A DNA stretch of 40,743 nt from Actinomycetes bacterium (GTDB lineage: Bacteria; Actinomycetota; Actinomycetes; Mycobacteriales; Pseudonocardiaceae), in NCBI GenBank assembly GCA_021793175.1, contig JAJYTH010000021.1, forward strand, positions 1-40,743, read 5' to 3'. The notes under the pieces were generated by a model, which saw nothing but the letters and a program-made list of their open reading frames with translations, made no database searches and had not been told where the DNA came from. This document shows, in pieces, positions 16,145-24,991 of the stretch. The position numbers and the translations under genes were made by a program. The stretch's first letter is position 1, and every line of letters begins with the position of its first letter.

Positions 16145-17701
16145 ATGAACGAACCAGCCACGCCGAACCAGGAGGAGCCCGGGCAACAGGAGCACCGGCT
16201 TCGGCCACGCCCGGTCACACGTCCGCCGGTGGATCCCGAATCGGCGGCTGTGTTCGGCAGGCCCCAAGGCGTGGAGGGGTCGTTCGACCTGCTTCACCGG
16301 CCGGACACCAGCGCGCGTCCGGTGTCGTCCCAGCCCGGTCCGCCTCCGCCTGCCCTTGCGGAGGCCTTCGGACGGCAGCCGGGTGAGGAGAACGTGGTGC
16401 TGCAGCGCCCGGCCGGTGACGTGCGCTCCGATGACTCCGCTGCTTCCGACAACGGTGACGGCTCCGGTGGAGGCGACGAGAAGCCGCTGTGGACGTCGGA
16501 ATCGGACCCGTGGCGCGACCCGAATTCCCCTGCCGTGTTGGGCACGCCCGCCCTGCGGGGCCAAGAACGCGCCGCCGACGACATCGAACGCCCCACCGGC
16601 CCGCTGCTGAGCCTGCCCGAATTGCTGTTCGGCCGCCGTGTCAAACCGACCGCGCTGGCGTTGCTCGGGGCCATAGCGCTGCTGATCGGGACCGGGGGCG
16701 GTGTGGTCGGATGGGCGATCTCCTCAGCGGGCAACTCGCTCACCGGGGAGTTGAACTTCGCGGAAGCCGAAGCCGCCAAAGAACGGCCGGCGGGCTCGGT
16801 CGCGGCGATCGCGCAGAAGGTGGCGCCCGCCGTGGTGTCCATCGAGGTCGAGGCAGGCCAATCCGGCGGTGTCGGCTCCGGTGTGGTCATCGATCCCGAG
16901 GGATACATCCTCACGAACCACCACGTGGTGTCCCACGCGATGCGGGACGGCAACGCCAAGGTCACCGTGGTGTTCATCGACGGTACCCGTACGAGCGGCC
17001 AGGTCGTCGGTAGCGACCCGAAGACCGATCTCGCCGTACTCAAGGTCAGTGTGGAAGACCCCGTCGTCATCGAGATCGGTGACTCCGATTCGCTCGCACC
17101 CGGCGACCAGGTCATGGCCATCGGTTCTCCCTTCGGTTTGGAGAACACGGTCACCGAGGGCATCGTCAGTGCTCTCAACCGTCCGGTGACCGCTCCGGGG
17201 GAGAACGGGGACCCCCCGGTGACCTACGACGCCATCCAGACCGACGCGGCCATCAACCCGGGTAACTCCGGTGGGGCGCTCGTCGACGCCACGGGCGCTC
17301 TCGTGGGGATCAACTCCATGATCCGCACCGTGGGCAGTTCGGGGGAGGGCGGCAGCATCGGGCTCGGGTTCGCGATCCCGGCCAACCAGGCGATCAAGAT
17401 CAGCGAGTCGCTCGTGCGTGACGGTTCCGTCAAGCACGCCTCCCTCGGGGTGAACGCCGCTTCCGTGGCGGCCAACACGTCGCGGGGCGCTCAGGTGCAG
17501 AACGTCGTCTCGGGCGGTCCTGCGGCGCAGGCGGGCATCAAGGAAGGCGACGTGATCGTTCAGGTGGGCGAGCGGCGGGTGCGGAACGCCGCCGAGCTCA
17601 CCGTGGCCGTGCGGGAGCACGACATCGGCCAATCCGTGCCCGTGCGCGTGGTGCGGGACGGGCGTCAGCTGACTGTTGAGGTGACCCTAGGCTCGGATTG
17701 A
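16145..17701 (+). CDS. htrA: HtrA/DegP-like serine protease with PDZ domain
   Basis: 518 residues. A proline- and charge-rich cytoplasmic part (1-165) is followed by one membrane segment ([23 protein letters not shown], about 173-195), placing the protease outside the membrane. The trypsin-like domain shows the triad: His in LTNHHVVSH, Asp in KTDLAVLKV, Ser in [12 protein letters not shown] single PDZ domain ends the protein ([22 protein letters not shown]). It degrades or refolds damaged envelope proteins and, in mycobacteria, belongs to the SigE circuit (Rv1223). ATG 16145 has GGGGAAGA directly before it. A 95-nt gap to rseA leaves room for its own promoter; none is convincing. Confidence 0.95.
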   Translation: MNEPATPNQEEPGQQEHRLRPRPVTRPPVDPESAAVFGRPQGVEGSFDLLHRPDTSARPVSSQPGPPPPALAEAFGRQPGEENVVLQRPAGDVRSDDSAASDNGDGSGGGDEKPLWTSESDPWRDPNSPAVLGTPALRGQERAADDIERPTGPLLSLPELLFGRRVKPTALALLGAIALLIGTGGGVVGWAISSAGNSLTGELNFAEAEAAKERPAGSVAAIAQKVAPAVVSIEVEAGQSGGVGSGVVIDPEGYILTNHHVVSHAMRDGNAKVTVVFIDGTRTSGQVVGSDPKTDLAVLKVSVEDPVVIEIGDSDSLAPGDQVMAIGSPFGLENTVTEGIVSALNRPVTAPGENGDPPVTYDAIQTDAAINPGNSGGALVDATGALVGINSMIRTVGSSGEGGSIGLGFAIPANQAIKISESLVRDGSVKHASLGVNAASVAANTSRGAQVQNVVSGGPAAQAGIKEGDVIVQVGERRVRNAAELTVAVREHDIGQSVPVRVVRDGRQLTVEVTLGSD

Positions 17702-17747
17702 CGGGTACGCTTTCACCGCATCGTGTTCCGAGGCGGAGGTTGGGCGC

Positions 17748-18161
17748 GTGTTCGACAATATCGGCTGGAGTGAGATCCTGATCCTGATCGTCGCCGGCCT
17801 GTTCATCCTCGGGCCGGAACGGCTACCCGAGGCCGCCGCCTGGCTCGGAAGGACCGTGCGCAAGGTCAGGGACTTCGCGACGGGAGCTCGGCAGCAGCTG
17901 CGTGAAGAAGTGGGCACGGATTTCGAGGAGTTCCGCAAGCCCGTCGAGGAGCTGCGGAATCTTCGCAACCTCGACCCGAAACAGGCCGTGACGAAGCACC
18001 TGTTCGACGGTGATCCGGATCCCCTGGGGCTGGACAACATCAACGGCACCGGCAGCGCCACGAACGGCGCTTCACGAAACGGTGGTCATTCGCCCGTGTC
18101 CCCGCAGACGGAACCGCTGAAGCCGGGCGAGAAGCCGCCGGTGGATCCGGACGCCACCTAA
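17748..18161 (+). CDS. tatB: Sec-independent protein translocase subunit TatB
   Basis: 137 residues. The N-terminus [27 protein letters not shown] is the TatB signature: a Glu before the membrane helix and the FILGPERLP hinge after it. An amphipathic helix and coiled coil follow ([37 protein letters not shown]), and the tail is disordered and proline-rich. TatB receives folded twin-arginine substrates with TatC. GTG 17748 has GGCGGAGG 9 nt before it. The gene lies 46 nt after htrA, the same order as Rv1223-Rv1224, and runs into mrp from the opposite strand 20 nt later. Confidence 0.94.
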   Translation: MFDNIGWSEILILIVAGLFILGPERLPEAAAWLGRTVRKVRDFATGARQQLREEVGTDFEEFRKPVEELRNLRNLDPKQAVTKHLFDGDPDPLGLDNINGTGSATNGASRNGGHSPVSPQTEPLKPGEKPPVDPDAT

Positions 18162-18181
18162 ACGGCTTCCCGCCGGTGACG

Positions 18182-19378
18182 TCAGCGTCCCGCCGGAGTG
18201 ACGTTGAGCATCATGCCCGCCAGGCCCCTGGCGCGGACGGACAGCTTTTCAGCGGCGCTGGTGAGTACCTGGCTCGCCTGGGAGTCGGGATCGGCGAGAA
18301 CGATCGGCGTGCCCGCATCACCTTGTTCCCGCAGCTTCGGATCGAGTGGTACCTGCCCCAGCAGAGGCACTTCGGCGCCCACGGACTTGGACAGCGACTC
18401 GGCGACGGCCTGACCTCCGCCGGAACCGAAGATGTCCATGCGCGAGCCGTCGGGCGTCTCGAACCAGGACATGTTCTCGATGACGCCGGCGACGCGCTGC
18501 CGTGTCTGCAGGGCGATGGCACCCGCGCGTTCGGCGACTTCCGCCGCGGCCTGTTGCGGCGTCGTCACCACGAGGATCTCGGCGTTGGGGATCAGCTGGG
18601 CCACCGAGATGGCGATGTCACCGGTGCCGGGTGGCAGGTCGAGCAGCAGGATGTCGAGGTCGCCCCAGAAGACGTCGGCGAGGAACTGTTGCAGGGCGCG
18701 GTGCAGCATCGGCCCACGCCACACCACGGGCGTGTTGCCGGGGGTGAACATGCCGATGGAGATGACCTTCACGCCGTGCGCCTGGGGCGGCATGATCATC
18801 TTTTCGACCTTGGTGGGCTTGCCGCTGGCCCCGAGCATGCGGGGGATGGAGTGGCCGTAGATGTCGGCGTCCACGACACCCACCGACAGACCCTTACGTG
18901 CCATGGCGGCGGCGAGGTTAACGGTGACGCTGGACTTGCCGACGCCGCCCTTGCCGGACGCCACGCAGTACACCCGGGTGAGCGAGCCGGGCTGTGCGAA
19001 CGGGATCACTGGCTCCTCGACGTCGCCACGCAGTTTCTTGCGCAGCTCGGTGCGTTGTTCGTCGCTCATCACGTCGAGCTCGACACGCACGTCGCGCACG
19101 CCGGGCAGTTTCGAAACGGCGGCCGTGGTGTCGCGCGTGATGGTGTCCTTGAGGGGACAGCCGGCCACGGTGAGGTAGATGGCGACGGTGACGATTCCGT
19201 CGTCGCCGACGGAGATGTCCTTCACCATGCCCAGTTCGGTGATCGGCTTGTGGATCTCCGGGTCGTGGACGGAGTTCAGCGCGGTGCGCACGTCCTCGAC
19301 GCTGGGAGTCTCTTGAGTGGTGGTCACTGCTGCGGCACCGACCTTCTCGTCGCTGATGAGTTGCGTTGCGCTCCTCAT
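18182..19378 (-). CDS. mrp: Mrp/NBP35-type ATP-binding iron-sulfur carrier
   Basis: 398 residues. An N-terminal MIP18 (DUF59) domain (VHDPEIHKPITELGMV) is followed by a deviant Walker A CVASGKGGVGKSSVTVNL, VVDADIYGHSIPRML, and Walker B DILLLDLPPGTGD. Such P-loop ATPases carry or insert Fe-S clusters. The Cys pair that bridges the cluster in E. coli Mrp (NMSYFVCPHC) is missing: this protein reads NMSWFETPDGSRM, as does the M. tuberculosis Rv1229c line (NMSGLTLPDG). ATG 19378 is used; GTG 19327 is a shorter option, and neither has a good ribosome site. It converges with tatB. Confidence 0.94.
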   Translation of the reverse strand: MRSATQLISDEKVGAAAVTTTQETPSVEDVRTALNSVHDPEIHKPITELGMVKDISVGDDGIVTVAIYLTVAGCPLKDTITRDTTAAVSKLPGVRDVRVELDVMSDEQRTELRKKLRGDVEEPVIPFAQPGSLTRVYCVASGKGGVGKSSVTVNLAAAMARKGLSVGVVDADIYGHSIPRMLGASGKPTKVEKMIMPPQAHGVKVISIGMFTPGNTPVVWRGPMLHRALQQFLADVFWGDLDILLLDLPPGTGDIAISVAQLIPNAEILVVTTPQQAAAEVAERAGAIALQTRQRVAGVIENMSWFETPDGSRMDIFGSGGGQAVAESLSKSVGAEVPLLGQVPLDPKLREQGDAGTPIVLADPDSQASQVLTSAAEKLSVRARGLAGMMLNVTPAGR

Positions 19379-19752
19379 GCTACGTGCTGGTAGCGCTTCG
19401 CCTGCCCTGCCGTCCGCGTCGTGGCGGCCGGTGCAAGCATTTGTGACCGGCGACATACTCGAATGCCGGCCTCGGCGGTATCCGTGTCCTCCGTGTCTTC
19501 CATGTCCTCTGCGTCCTCCGTGGCCCCTGTGCCTTCTTTGGGGCCTCTACGCGCTGCCCGGCCTCTGGTTCGGGTGGGAATCGAGAAATGGCGGGCGGTT
19601 TCGGTCGCGCCGGGGGCGGGCACGGTGTGGGGAGGTCACAAGCCGGATCCGGCGTGTCCCGTTCACCCGGTTTCCGCCGTGTGCGAAGCGTGAGATCATG
19701 GGTACACACGCCGGTGGAGGCCGGTGAGCGCAACCAGAGCAGAACATGGGTG
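19379..19752. other. Intergenic region mrp / Rv1234-like gene
   Basis: 374 nt between divergent genes. Next to the mrp start is a short inverted repeat, GCTAC-GTGCTG-GTAGC (19379-19394). The middle holds six degenerate 9-bp repeats (19483-19536). The right part has no convincing gene or ribosome site; readings in it lack coding character. Confidence 0.6.
19483..19536. repeat. Six degenerate 9-bp repeats upstream of mrp
   Basis: Units CGTGTCCTC, CGTGTCTTC, CATGTCCTC, TGCGTCCTC, CGTGGCCCC and TGTGCCTTC follow each other without gaps. They share the GTGTCTTC core with the 18-bp repeats in rseA 3.6 kb away. Confidence 0.65.
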
Positions 19753-20274
19753 ATGATCGTGACCGGTCCATTCTCGTCGGGTCGACAGGCGCCGGGGCTG
19801 CCGCGTCTTCCCACGCCGCCGTCCGGTTGGCCGATCGGGTCCTACGCCACCTACGAGGAGGCCCAGCGCGCCGTCGACTACCTCGCTGACAATGAGTTCC
19901 AGGTCCAGGACGTGACCATCGTGGGCGTGGACCTGATGTTGGTGGAGCGGGTCATCGGCAAGTTGTCGTGGGGCCGAGTTTTGGGCACCGGCGCGTTATC
20001 GGGTGCCTGGTTCGGTCTCTTCGTCGGTCTGCTTCTGGGGATGTTCAGCAGTGCACAGGGCATGTCGTACGCGCCTGTGTTGGTGGGTCTGGTCGCCGGT
20101 GTCGTGTTCGGCGCGGCGTTCGCCGCGATGAGCTATGCCTCCACGCGCGGGCGGCGCGATTTCTCGTCGGCGAGTCAGTTGGTCGCGGGTCGTTACGACG
20201 TGCTCTGCCAGCCGCGAAACGCGGAGCAGGGACGCAATCTGTTGGCCCGGCTGGCCATGGGGTCACACAATTGA
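19753..20274 (+). CDS. Membrane protein with general-stress-17M-like domain (Rv1234-like)
   Basis: 173 residues. The start MIVTGPFSSGRQAPGLPRLP leads into GWPIGSYATYEEAQRAVDYLADNEFQVQDVTIVG, an N-terminal domain of the general stress protein 17M type. Two membrane segments follow (LSGAWFGLFVGLLLGMF and YAPVLVGLVAGVVFGAAFAAM), then a soluble tail (GRYDVLCQPRNAEQGRNLL). It resembles Rv1234, which also sits just before lpqY, so a link to the trehalose importer is possible but unproven. ATG 19753 is used; GTG 19750 is adjacent. The 177 nt to lpqY contain two hairpins and a plausible promoter. Confidence 0.88.
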   Translation: MIVTGPFSSGRQAPGLPRLPTPPSGWPIGSYATYEEAQRAVDYLADNEFQVQDVTIVGVDLMLVERVIGKLSWGRVLGTGALSGAWFGLFVGLLLGMFSSAQGMSYAPVLVGLVAGVVFGAAFAAMSYASTRGRRDFSSASQLVAGRYDVLCQPRNAEQGRNLLARLAMGSHN

Positions 20275-20291
20275 CCGAACTTTAGTCGGTC
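20273..20291 (+). terminator. Weak hairpin after the Rv1234-like gene
   Basis: GACCGA and TCGGTC flank a 7-nt loop, overlapping the stop codon. The stem is only 6 bp, so termination may be partial. Confidence 0.35.
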
Positions 20292-20319
20292 CTTGTCTCT
20301 TGATAGTTACCGTGAGTAC

Positions 20320-20349
20320 TTGCGCCGGGTGATCGGTAGCCCTAGGTTT
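20320..20349 (+). promoter_or_regulatory. Possible sigma-70-type promoter of lpqY
   Basis: TTGCGC (20320-20325) and TAGGTT (20344-20349) are 18 nt apart, about 100 nt before lpqY. It is one of few candidates in this gap. Confidence 0.35.
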
Positions 20350-20359
20350 ATGGCACCGG

Positions 20360-20387
20360 TCACAGGTGTACTGCCTGCCCTGTGACA
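20360..20387. promoter_or_regulatory. Inverted repeat in the lpqY leader
   Basis: GTCACAGG (20360-20367) and CCTGTGAC (20380-20387), 12 nt apart. It may be an operator just downstream of the promoter or an RNA stem. Confidence 0.35.
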
Positions 20388-20406
20388 GCAACGTCCATGC
20401 GTAACG

Positions 20407-20428
20407 GGGTGGGTGGACTCACCCACCC
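20407..20428 (+). promoter_or_regulatory. G/C hairpin in the lpqY 5' leader
   Basis: GGGTGGGTG and CACCCACCC form a perfect 9-bp stem with a GACT loop, ending 23 nt before the lpqY start and just upstream of its GGGGAGGAG ribosome site. It could modulate translation. Confidence 0.4.
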
Positions 20429-20451
20429 GGGTGCGGTGGGGAGGAGACCTC

Positions 20452-21777
20452 ATGGTGAAGGTCGCTGCGCGGCGGCGACTACGGCGTTCACCCAATCGTG
20501 TGGCGGCGATACTCGGTGTCACCGTCGTAACGGGCTCGGCGCTGGCTGCCTGCGGGGCGGACGACGGGATGCAGATCAACGTCTACTACGCCCCCGAGGA
20601 CAACTTTCAAACAGTTGTCGACAACTGCAACACACAGGCGAACGGCCGCTACGAAATCGTCTATCACAAGCTCCCTCGGGACGCCGACGGCCAACGTGAA
20701 CAGATGGTCCGCAGGCTCGCGGCGGGCGACACGTCGATGGACGTCCTCGGGCTCGACGTCACCTGGGTGCCCGAGTTCGCCGAGGCCGGCTGGGTCGAGG
20801 AGTGGACCGGCGAGAACAAGGCCGAGGCCGAACGAGACGTCCTGCCGGGTCCGCTGAAGACGGCGCAGTGGGACGGCAAGCTGTATGCCGCGCCGAAGAA
20901 CACCAACGTGCAGCTGCTCTGGTACGACGACCGGATCACCCCGGAGCCTCCCCGCACGTGGGAGGAGATGATGGAGGCCTCGCGACAGCTGCGCGAGCAG
21001 GGCAAACCGCACGAGATCGTGTTCACCGGCGCCCAGTACGAGGGCCTTGTCGTGGTGTACAACTCGATCACCGAGTCGGCGGGTGGCCGCATCCTGTCCG
21101 AGGACGGCGAATCGGTGGTCGTCGACGAAGGCGCGGTCCGGGCGTTGGAGATCATGAAGGAGGTCAGCTCCACCGGGCTCACCGACCCGTCGCTGACCAA
21201 CCAGCAGGAGGACGAGGTCCGGCTCACGTTCCAGCAGGGCAATGCCGCGTTCCAGTTGAACTGGCCGTTCGTCTACGCCTCCTACGCGGCGGAGAAGCCC
21301 GAAGAGCTGCAGCACATGAAGTGGGCCCCCTATCCGGGGGTGGGCGATGAGGACTCCGGACGCAGCACCATCGGCGGCTACGACCTCGCGGTCAGCTCCA
21401 GCTCCCAGCACAAGCCGGAGGCGTTCGAGGCCGCGCTGTGCCTGCGTAGCGCGGAGAACCAGAAATTCTCGGCGTTGATGGACGGTGTCCCGCCCACCAT
21501 CGAGTCGGTCTACGACGACACCACGCCGCTCGACCCGTCGAAGCCGGCGGATCCCGACGACAACCCGACGATGGAAATGAAGTACCCGATGAAGGACGCG
21601 ATTCGGGACGAGCTGAAGGACGCGGCCGTGCGACCGCTGACTCCGGCCTACCAGAACCTGTCCATCGTGATGGCCAAGGTGCTCTCGCCGCCCGGGGAGA
21701 TCGACCCCGAGCAGACCGCGCTCGAACTACGCGAGCAGCTCGACGAAGCGCTGAGCTCGAAGGGCGTGATCCCATGA
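20452..21777 (+). CDS. lpqY: Trehalose-binding lipoprotein LpqY
   Basis: 441 residues, ABC importer substrate-binding protein. The signal peptide has an Arg-rich n-region (RRRLRRSP) and a lipobox (LAAC, Cys at residue 34), so it is tethered outside the membrane. The mature protein has the family-1 solute-binding pattern: INVYYAPEDNFQ, LGLDVTWVPEFAEAGWVEEW, APKNTNVQLLWYDD. In mycobacteria LpqY-SugABC takes back trehalose released during mycolate transfer. ATG 20452 has a strong GGGGAGGAG 7 nt upstream; the longer GTG reading at 20413 passes through a hairpin. Its stop overlaps the sugA start (ATGA). Order equals Rv1235-Rv1238. Confidence 0.95.
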   Translation: MVKVAARRRLRRSPNRVAAILGVTVVTGSALAACGADDGMQINVYYAPEDNFQTVVDNCNTQANGRYEIVYHKLPRDADGQREQMVRRLAAGDTSMDVLGLDVTWVPEFAEAGWVEEWTGENKAEAERDVLPGPLKTAQWDGKLYAAPKNTNVQLLWYDDRITPEPPRTWEEMMEASRQLREQGKPHEIVFTGAQYEGLVVVYNSITESAGGRILSEDGESVVVDEGAVRALEIMKEVSSTGLTDPSLTNQQEDEVRLTFQQGNAAFQLNWPFVYASYAAEKPEELQHMKWAPYPGVGDEDSGRSTIGGYDLAVSSSSQHKPEAFEAALCLRSAENQKFSALMDGVPPTIESVYDDTTPLDPSKPADPDDNPTMEMKYPMKDAIRDELKDAAVRPLTPAYQNLSIVMAKVLSPPGEIDPEQTALELREQLDEALSSKGVIP

Positions 21778-22739
21778 GCGACACGGCAGCGAGCCCGACG
21801 GCCACCGCCGGACCGGCGACGAAGGCCGAGACGGGCAAGCGCGGCAAGGCCCCGATGAGCGAGGGCAAGCGTGCGGAACGCAGGCTCGGCCTGTTGCTGG
21901 TGGCTCCCGCTGCGATCGTGATGCTGGCCGTCACCGGCTATCCGATCCTGTACTCGATCTGGTTGTCACTGCAGCGCTACGACCTCCGATTCCCGGACGA
22001 TCGGGAGTTCGTCTGGTTCGACAACTACGCCGCTGTACTCACCAACTCGTACTGGTGGACGGCGTTCGGCGTCACCATGCTCATCACCGTGGTGTCGGTG
22101 GCCATCGAGTTCGTGCTCGGCATGGCGCTGGCTTTGATCATGCACCGTACGTTGGTCGGCCGCGGCCTGGTGCGCACGGTGACACTGATTCCGTACGGCA
22201 TCGTCACGGTGGTGGCGGCGTTCTCCTGGTTCTACGCGTGGACACCGGGGACCGGATACCTCGCCAATGCGCTGGCGCCGGACGGCGCACCACTGACCGA
22301 ACAGGGCCCGTCGCTGGCGATCATCATTCTGGCCGAGGTGTGGAAGACGACGCCGTTCATGGCGTTGCTGCTCATGGCGGGTCTGGCGCTGGTGCCAGAC
22401 GACCTGCTCAAGGCGGCGTCGATGGACGGGGCGAACGCGTGGCAGCGGTTCACCAAGGTGATGCTGCCGGTGATGAAGCCGGCCATCCTCGTGGCCTTGC
22501 TGTTTCGCACCCTGGACGCGTTCCGCGTGTTCGACAACATCTTCGTGTTGACGAACGGCGCCAACGACACCTCCTCGGTGTCGATGCAGACCTACAACAA
22601 CCTGATGAAGGGGCTCAACCTCGGCATCGGCTCCACGATGGCCGTGTTGATCTTCATCGCGGTGGCGATCATCGCGTTCATCTTCATCAAGGTGTTCGGT
22701 ACGGCCGCACCGGGCAGTGACCGGGAGGGGGAGCGCTGA
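21774..22739 (+). CDS. sugA: Trehalose ABC transporter permease SugA
   Basis: 321 residues, MalF-type permease with six membrane segments; the first is at about 38-58 ([21 protein letters not shown]) after a charged cytoplasmic tail. The EAA loop that docks the ATPase reads [19 protein letters not shown], with a proline after it (LPVMKP). A long periplasmic loop ([18 protein letters not shown]) follows the third segment. It pairs with SugB to form the channel. Start ATG overlaps the lpqY stop, and its stop shares one base with the sugB start, so the operon is tightly coupled. Confidence 0.95.
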   Translation: MSDTAASPTATAGPATKAETGKRGKAPMSEGKRAERRLGLLLVAPAAIVMLAVTGYPILYSIWLSLQRYDLRFPDDREFVWFDNYAAVLTNSYWWTAFGVTMLITVVSVAIEFVLGMALALIMHRTLVGRGLVRTVTLIPYGIVTVVAAFSWFYAWTPGTGYLANALAPDGAPLTEQGPSLAIIILAEVWKTTPFMALLLMAGLALVPDDLLKAASMDGANAWQRFTKVMLPVMKPAILVALLFRTLDAFRVFDNIFVLTNGANDTSSVSMQTYNNLMKGLNLGIGSTMAVLIFIAVAIIAFIFIKVFGTAAPGSDREGER

Positions 22740-23587
22740 TGGCTGTGTCCGGTCTGGGCACGTCCACCGCCGCACGTAAGGCGCGGTGGGCCTTGGTCGA
22801 CATCATCGTGGTGGTCTACGCACTCGTGCCGGTGCTGTGGATCGTCTCCCTGTCGTTCAAGACGAAGGAGACGTTGGCCGACGGCAACTTCATTCCGCGG
22901 GAATGGACGCTCGACAACTACAAGGAGATCTTCGCGACCGATGAGTTCATCCGACCGTTGATCAACTCGATCGGTATCGCGCTCATCGCGACGGCGATCG
23001 CCGTTGTCCTCGGCATGATGGCGGCGTACGCGGTGGCCAGGCTCGATTTCCCCGGCAAGAAACTGCTTGTCGGAGTGTCGTTGCTGATCGCCATGTTCCC
23101 GCAGATCTCCCTGGTGACCCCGCTGTTCAACATCGAACGGGAACTCGGGCTGTTCGACACGTGGCCGGGGCTGATCCTGCCGTACATCACGTTCGCGTTG
23201 CCGCTGGCGATCTACACGCTGTCGGCGTTCTTCCGCGAGATCCCGTGGGAGTTGGAGAAGGCGGCGAAGATGGACGGCGCCACGCCGGGTCAGGCGTTCC
23301 GCAAGGTGATCGCGCCGCTGGCCGCACCGGGCGTGTTCACCTCGGCGATCCTGGTGTTCATCTTCTGCTGGAACGACTTCCTGTTCGCCATCTCGCTGAC
23401 GTCCACGGAGGCGTCGCGGACGGTGCCCGCCGCACTGTCGTTCTTCACCGGTGCCTCGCAGTTCGAGGACCCGACCGGAACCATTTCGGCGGCAGCGGTG
23501 GTGATCACCATTCCGATCATTCTGTTCGTGTTGTTCTTCCAACGACGCATCGTCGCGGGGCTGACCTCCGGTGCGGTGAAGGGTTAG
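22739..23587 (+). CDS. sugB: Trehalose ABC transporter permease SugB
   Basis: 282 residues, MalG-type permease. Six hydrophobic segments begin with [19 protein letters not shown]. The soluble entry [23 protein letters not shown] precedes segment 2. The EAA loop is [27 protein letters not shown]. It dimerises with SugA; SugC binds to both loops. ATG 22739 shares its first base with the sugA stop. The C-terminus ends [17 protein letters not shown], typical of MalG-like proteins. The ATPase gene starts 3 nt later. Confidence 0.95.
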   Translation: MAVSGLGTSTAARKARWALVDIIVVVYALVPVLWIVSLSFKTKETLADGNFIPREWTLDNYKEIFATDEFIRPLINSIGIALIATAIAVVLGMMAAYAVARLDFPGKKLLVGVSLLIAMFPQISLVTPLFNIERELGLFDTWPGLILPYITFALPLAIYTLSAFFREIPWELEKAAKMDGATPGQAFRKVIAPLAAPGVFTSAILVFIFCWNDFLFAISLTSTEASRTVPAALSFFTGASQFEDPTGTISAAAVVITIPIILFVLFFQRRIVAGLTSGAVKG

Positions 23588-23590
23588 ACA

Positions 23591-24772
23591 ATGGCTGAGA
23601 TCGTGCTCGACAAGGTGACCAAGCGGTTCCCCGACGGAGCCCTCGCCGTGTCGGAAATGGACATCCACATCGAGGACGGGGAGTTCGTGATCCTCGTCGG
23701 CCCGTCGGGCTGCGGTAAGTCGACGGCGTTGAACATGATCGCGGGGCTGGAGGACATCACCTCCGGCGAGCTGCGGATCGACGGCGAACGCGCCAACGAG
23801 AAGACGCCGAAGGACCGCGACATCGCCATGGTGTTCCAGTCCTATGCGCTCTACCCGCACATGAGCGTGCGGGAGAACATGGCGTTCCCGTTGCGTCTGG
23901 CCAAGGTGGACGAGGCCACCGTGAAGCAGAAGGTGGAGGAGGCCGCGCGCATCCTCGACCTCACCCAGCATCTGGACCGTAAACCGTCCAATCTGTCCGG
24001 TGGGCAGCGGCAGCGGGTGGCGATGGGGCGTGCCATCGTGCGTAACCCCAAGGCTTTCCTCATGGACGAGCCTTTGTCCAACTTGGACGCGAAGCTGCGG
24101 GGGCAGATGCGCACGTCGGTGTCGAGGCTGCAGAAGAAGCTGGGCACCACGACGATCTACGTGACCCACGACCAGGTCGAGGCGATGACGTTGGGCGATC
24201 GGGTCGTGGTGTTGCGCAGTGGCGTGGTGCAGCAGATCGGCTCACCGCAGTTTCTCTACGACCACCCGGTCAACCTGTTCGTGGCCGGGTTCATCGGCTC
24301 GCCGTCGATGAACTTCGTGCCCGCCACACTCGAGAACGGGGCGCTCAGCAGTGCGTTGGGTACCGTCGAGCTGTCCGACCGGGTGCGCAGGTTGGCCGAG
24401 CGGGCGAACGCCCCACGCGAGGTCATCATGGGAATCCGCCCCGAACATTTCGAGGACGCCTCGCTCGTCGAGGAAGGACATCGCCGTGGCGGTGCCACGT
24501 TCGACGCCACGGTGGACGTGCTGGAATCGATGGGTTCGGAGAAGTACGCCTACCTCACCAGGGACTCCGAGCCGATCACGACCGCCGGGCTCACCGAGCT
24601 CGCGGCCGACTCCGGTGCCTCCGGCGTCCCCGACGCGGGTTCCGCCATCGTGACCCGGCTTTCCGCGGCATCGGAGGTCCGCGAGGGCGGCCGGGCGCAG
24701 GTGTGGTTCGACGTGGACAAGATCCAGCTGTTCGACCCGGACTCGGGTAAGAACCTCACTTACGAGGGATGA
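23591..24772 (+). CDS. sugC: Trehalose ABC transporter ATP-binding protein SugC
   Basis: 393 residues, MalK/UgpC-type ATPase. Walker A is GPSGCGKST (about residue 38), the Q-loop is FQSYALYPHMSV, the ABC signature is NLSGGQRQR, Walker B is FLMDEPLSNLD, and the switch His is in VTHDQVEAM. The C-terminal TOBE-like regulatory part (EVIMGIRPEHFED) is about 110 residues with a low-similarity end. Energises uptake of trehalose through SugAB. ATG 23591 follows the sugB stop by 3 nt. A 17-bp stem terminator 9 nt after the stop closes the operon. Confidence 0.95.
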   Translation: MAEIVLDKVTKRFPDGALAVSEMDIHIEDGEFVILVGPSGCGKSTALNMIAGLEDITSGELRIDGERANEKTPKDRDIAMVFQSYALYPHMSVRENMAFPLRLAKVDEATVKQKVEEAARILDLTQHLDRKPSNLSGGQRQRVAMGRAIVRNPKAFLMDEPLSNLDAKLRGQMRTSVSRLQKKLGTTTIYVTHDQVEAMTLGDRVVVLRSGVVQQIGSPQFLYDHPVNLFVAGFIGSPSMNFVPATLENGALSSALGTVELSDRVRRLAERANAPREVIMGIRPEHFEDASLVEEGHRRGGATFDATVDVLESMGSEKYAYLTRDSEPITTAGLTELAADSGASGVPDAGSAIVTRLSAASEVREGGRAQVWFDVDKIQLFDPDSGKNLTYEG

Positions 24773-24781
24773 CGCCGTATG

Positions 24782-24825
24782 CGTGTCCGCAGCCTGCGAA
24801 CACGGCTACGCAGGCTGCGGACACG
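24782..24825. terminator. 17-bp stem terminator after sugC
   Basis: Perfect inverted repeat: arms 24782-24798 and 24809-24825, loop of 10 nt. It is the strongest hairpin in the window and lies between sugC and the minus-strand small gene ending at 24842, so it likely serves both. Confidence 0.9.
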
Positions 24826-24841
24826 GCTGCACGATTTTCTC

Positions 24842-24958
24842 TCACCCTCCGTGGAATGCGTACTCGGGATTCAGCGCGATGATGGCGACGACCACGACCA
24901 GCCAGGTGAGTGCGCCGACCAGCGCCCAGAACTTCAGATTGGTGAGCATGCGGAGCAT
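24842..24958 (-). CDS. 38-residue single-pass membrane protein downstream of corA
   Basis: Reads MLRMLTNLKFWALVGALTWL, continuing VVVVAIIALNPEYAFHGG. A hydrophobic helix of about 20 residues (11-29) is preceded by one Lys and one Arg, so the C-terminal tail NPEYAFHGG probably faces outward. AGGAGG (24969-24964 on this strand) is 5 nt before the ATG. The gene begins 33 nt after the corA stop on the same strand and ends at the shared terminator, which makes a two-gene corA operon likely. I know of no described family; a role as a small partner of CorA is inferred from position only. Confidence 0.72.
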   Translation of the reverse strand: MLRMLTNLKFWALVGALTWLVVVVAIIALNPEYAFHGG

Positions 24959-24991
24959 GACGTCCTCCTAGCCACGCGGTGAAGACAGGGA

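Noticed and set aside
18176..19393. Plus-strand frame of 405 codons opposite mrp
   Set aside because: His- and Arg-rich product without motifs; a mirror of the real mrp gene.
22592..24169. Minus-strand frame of 525 codons opposite sugB/sugC
   Set aside because: Shadow of conserved ABC transporter genes; composition is typical antisense (Arg, His, Gln rich).
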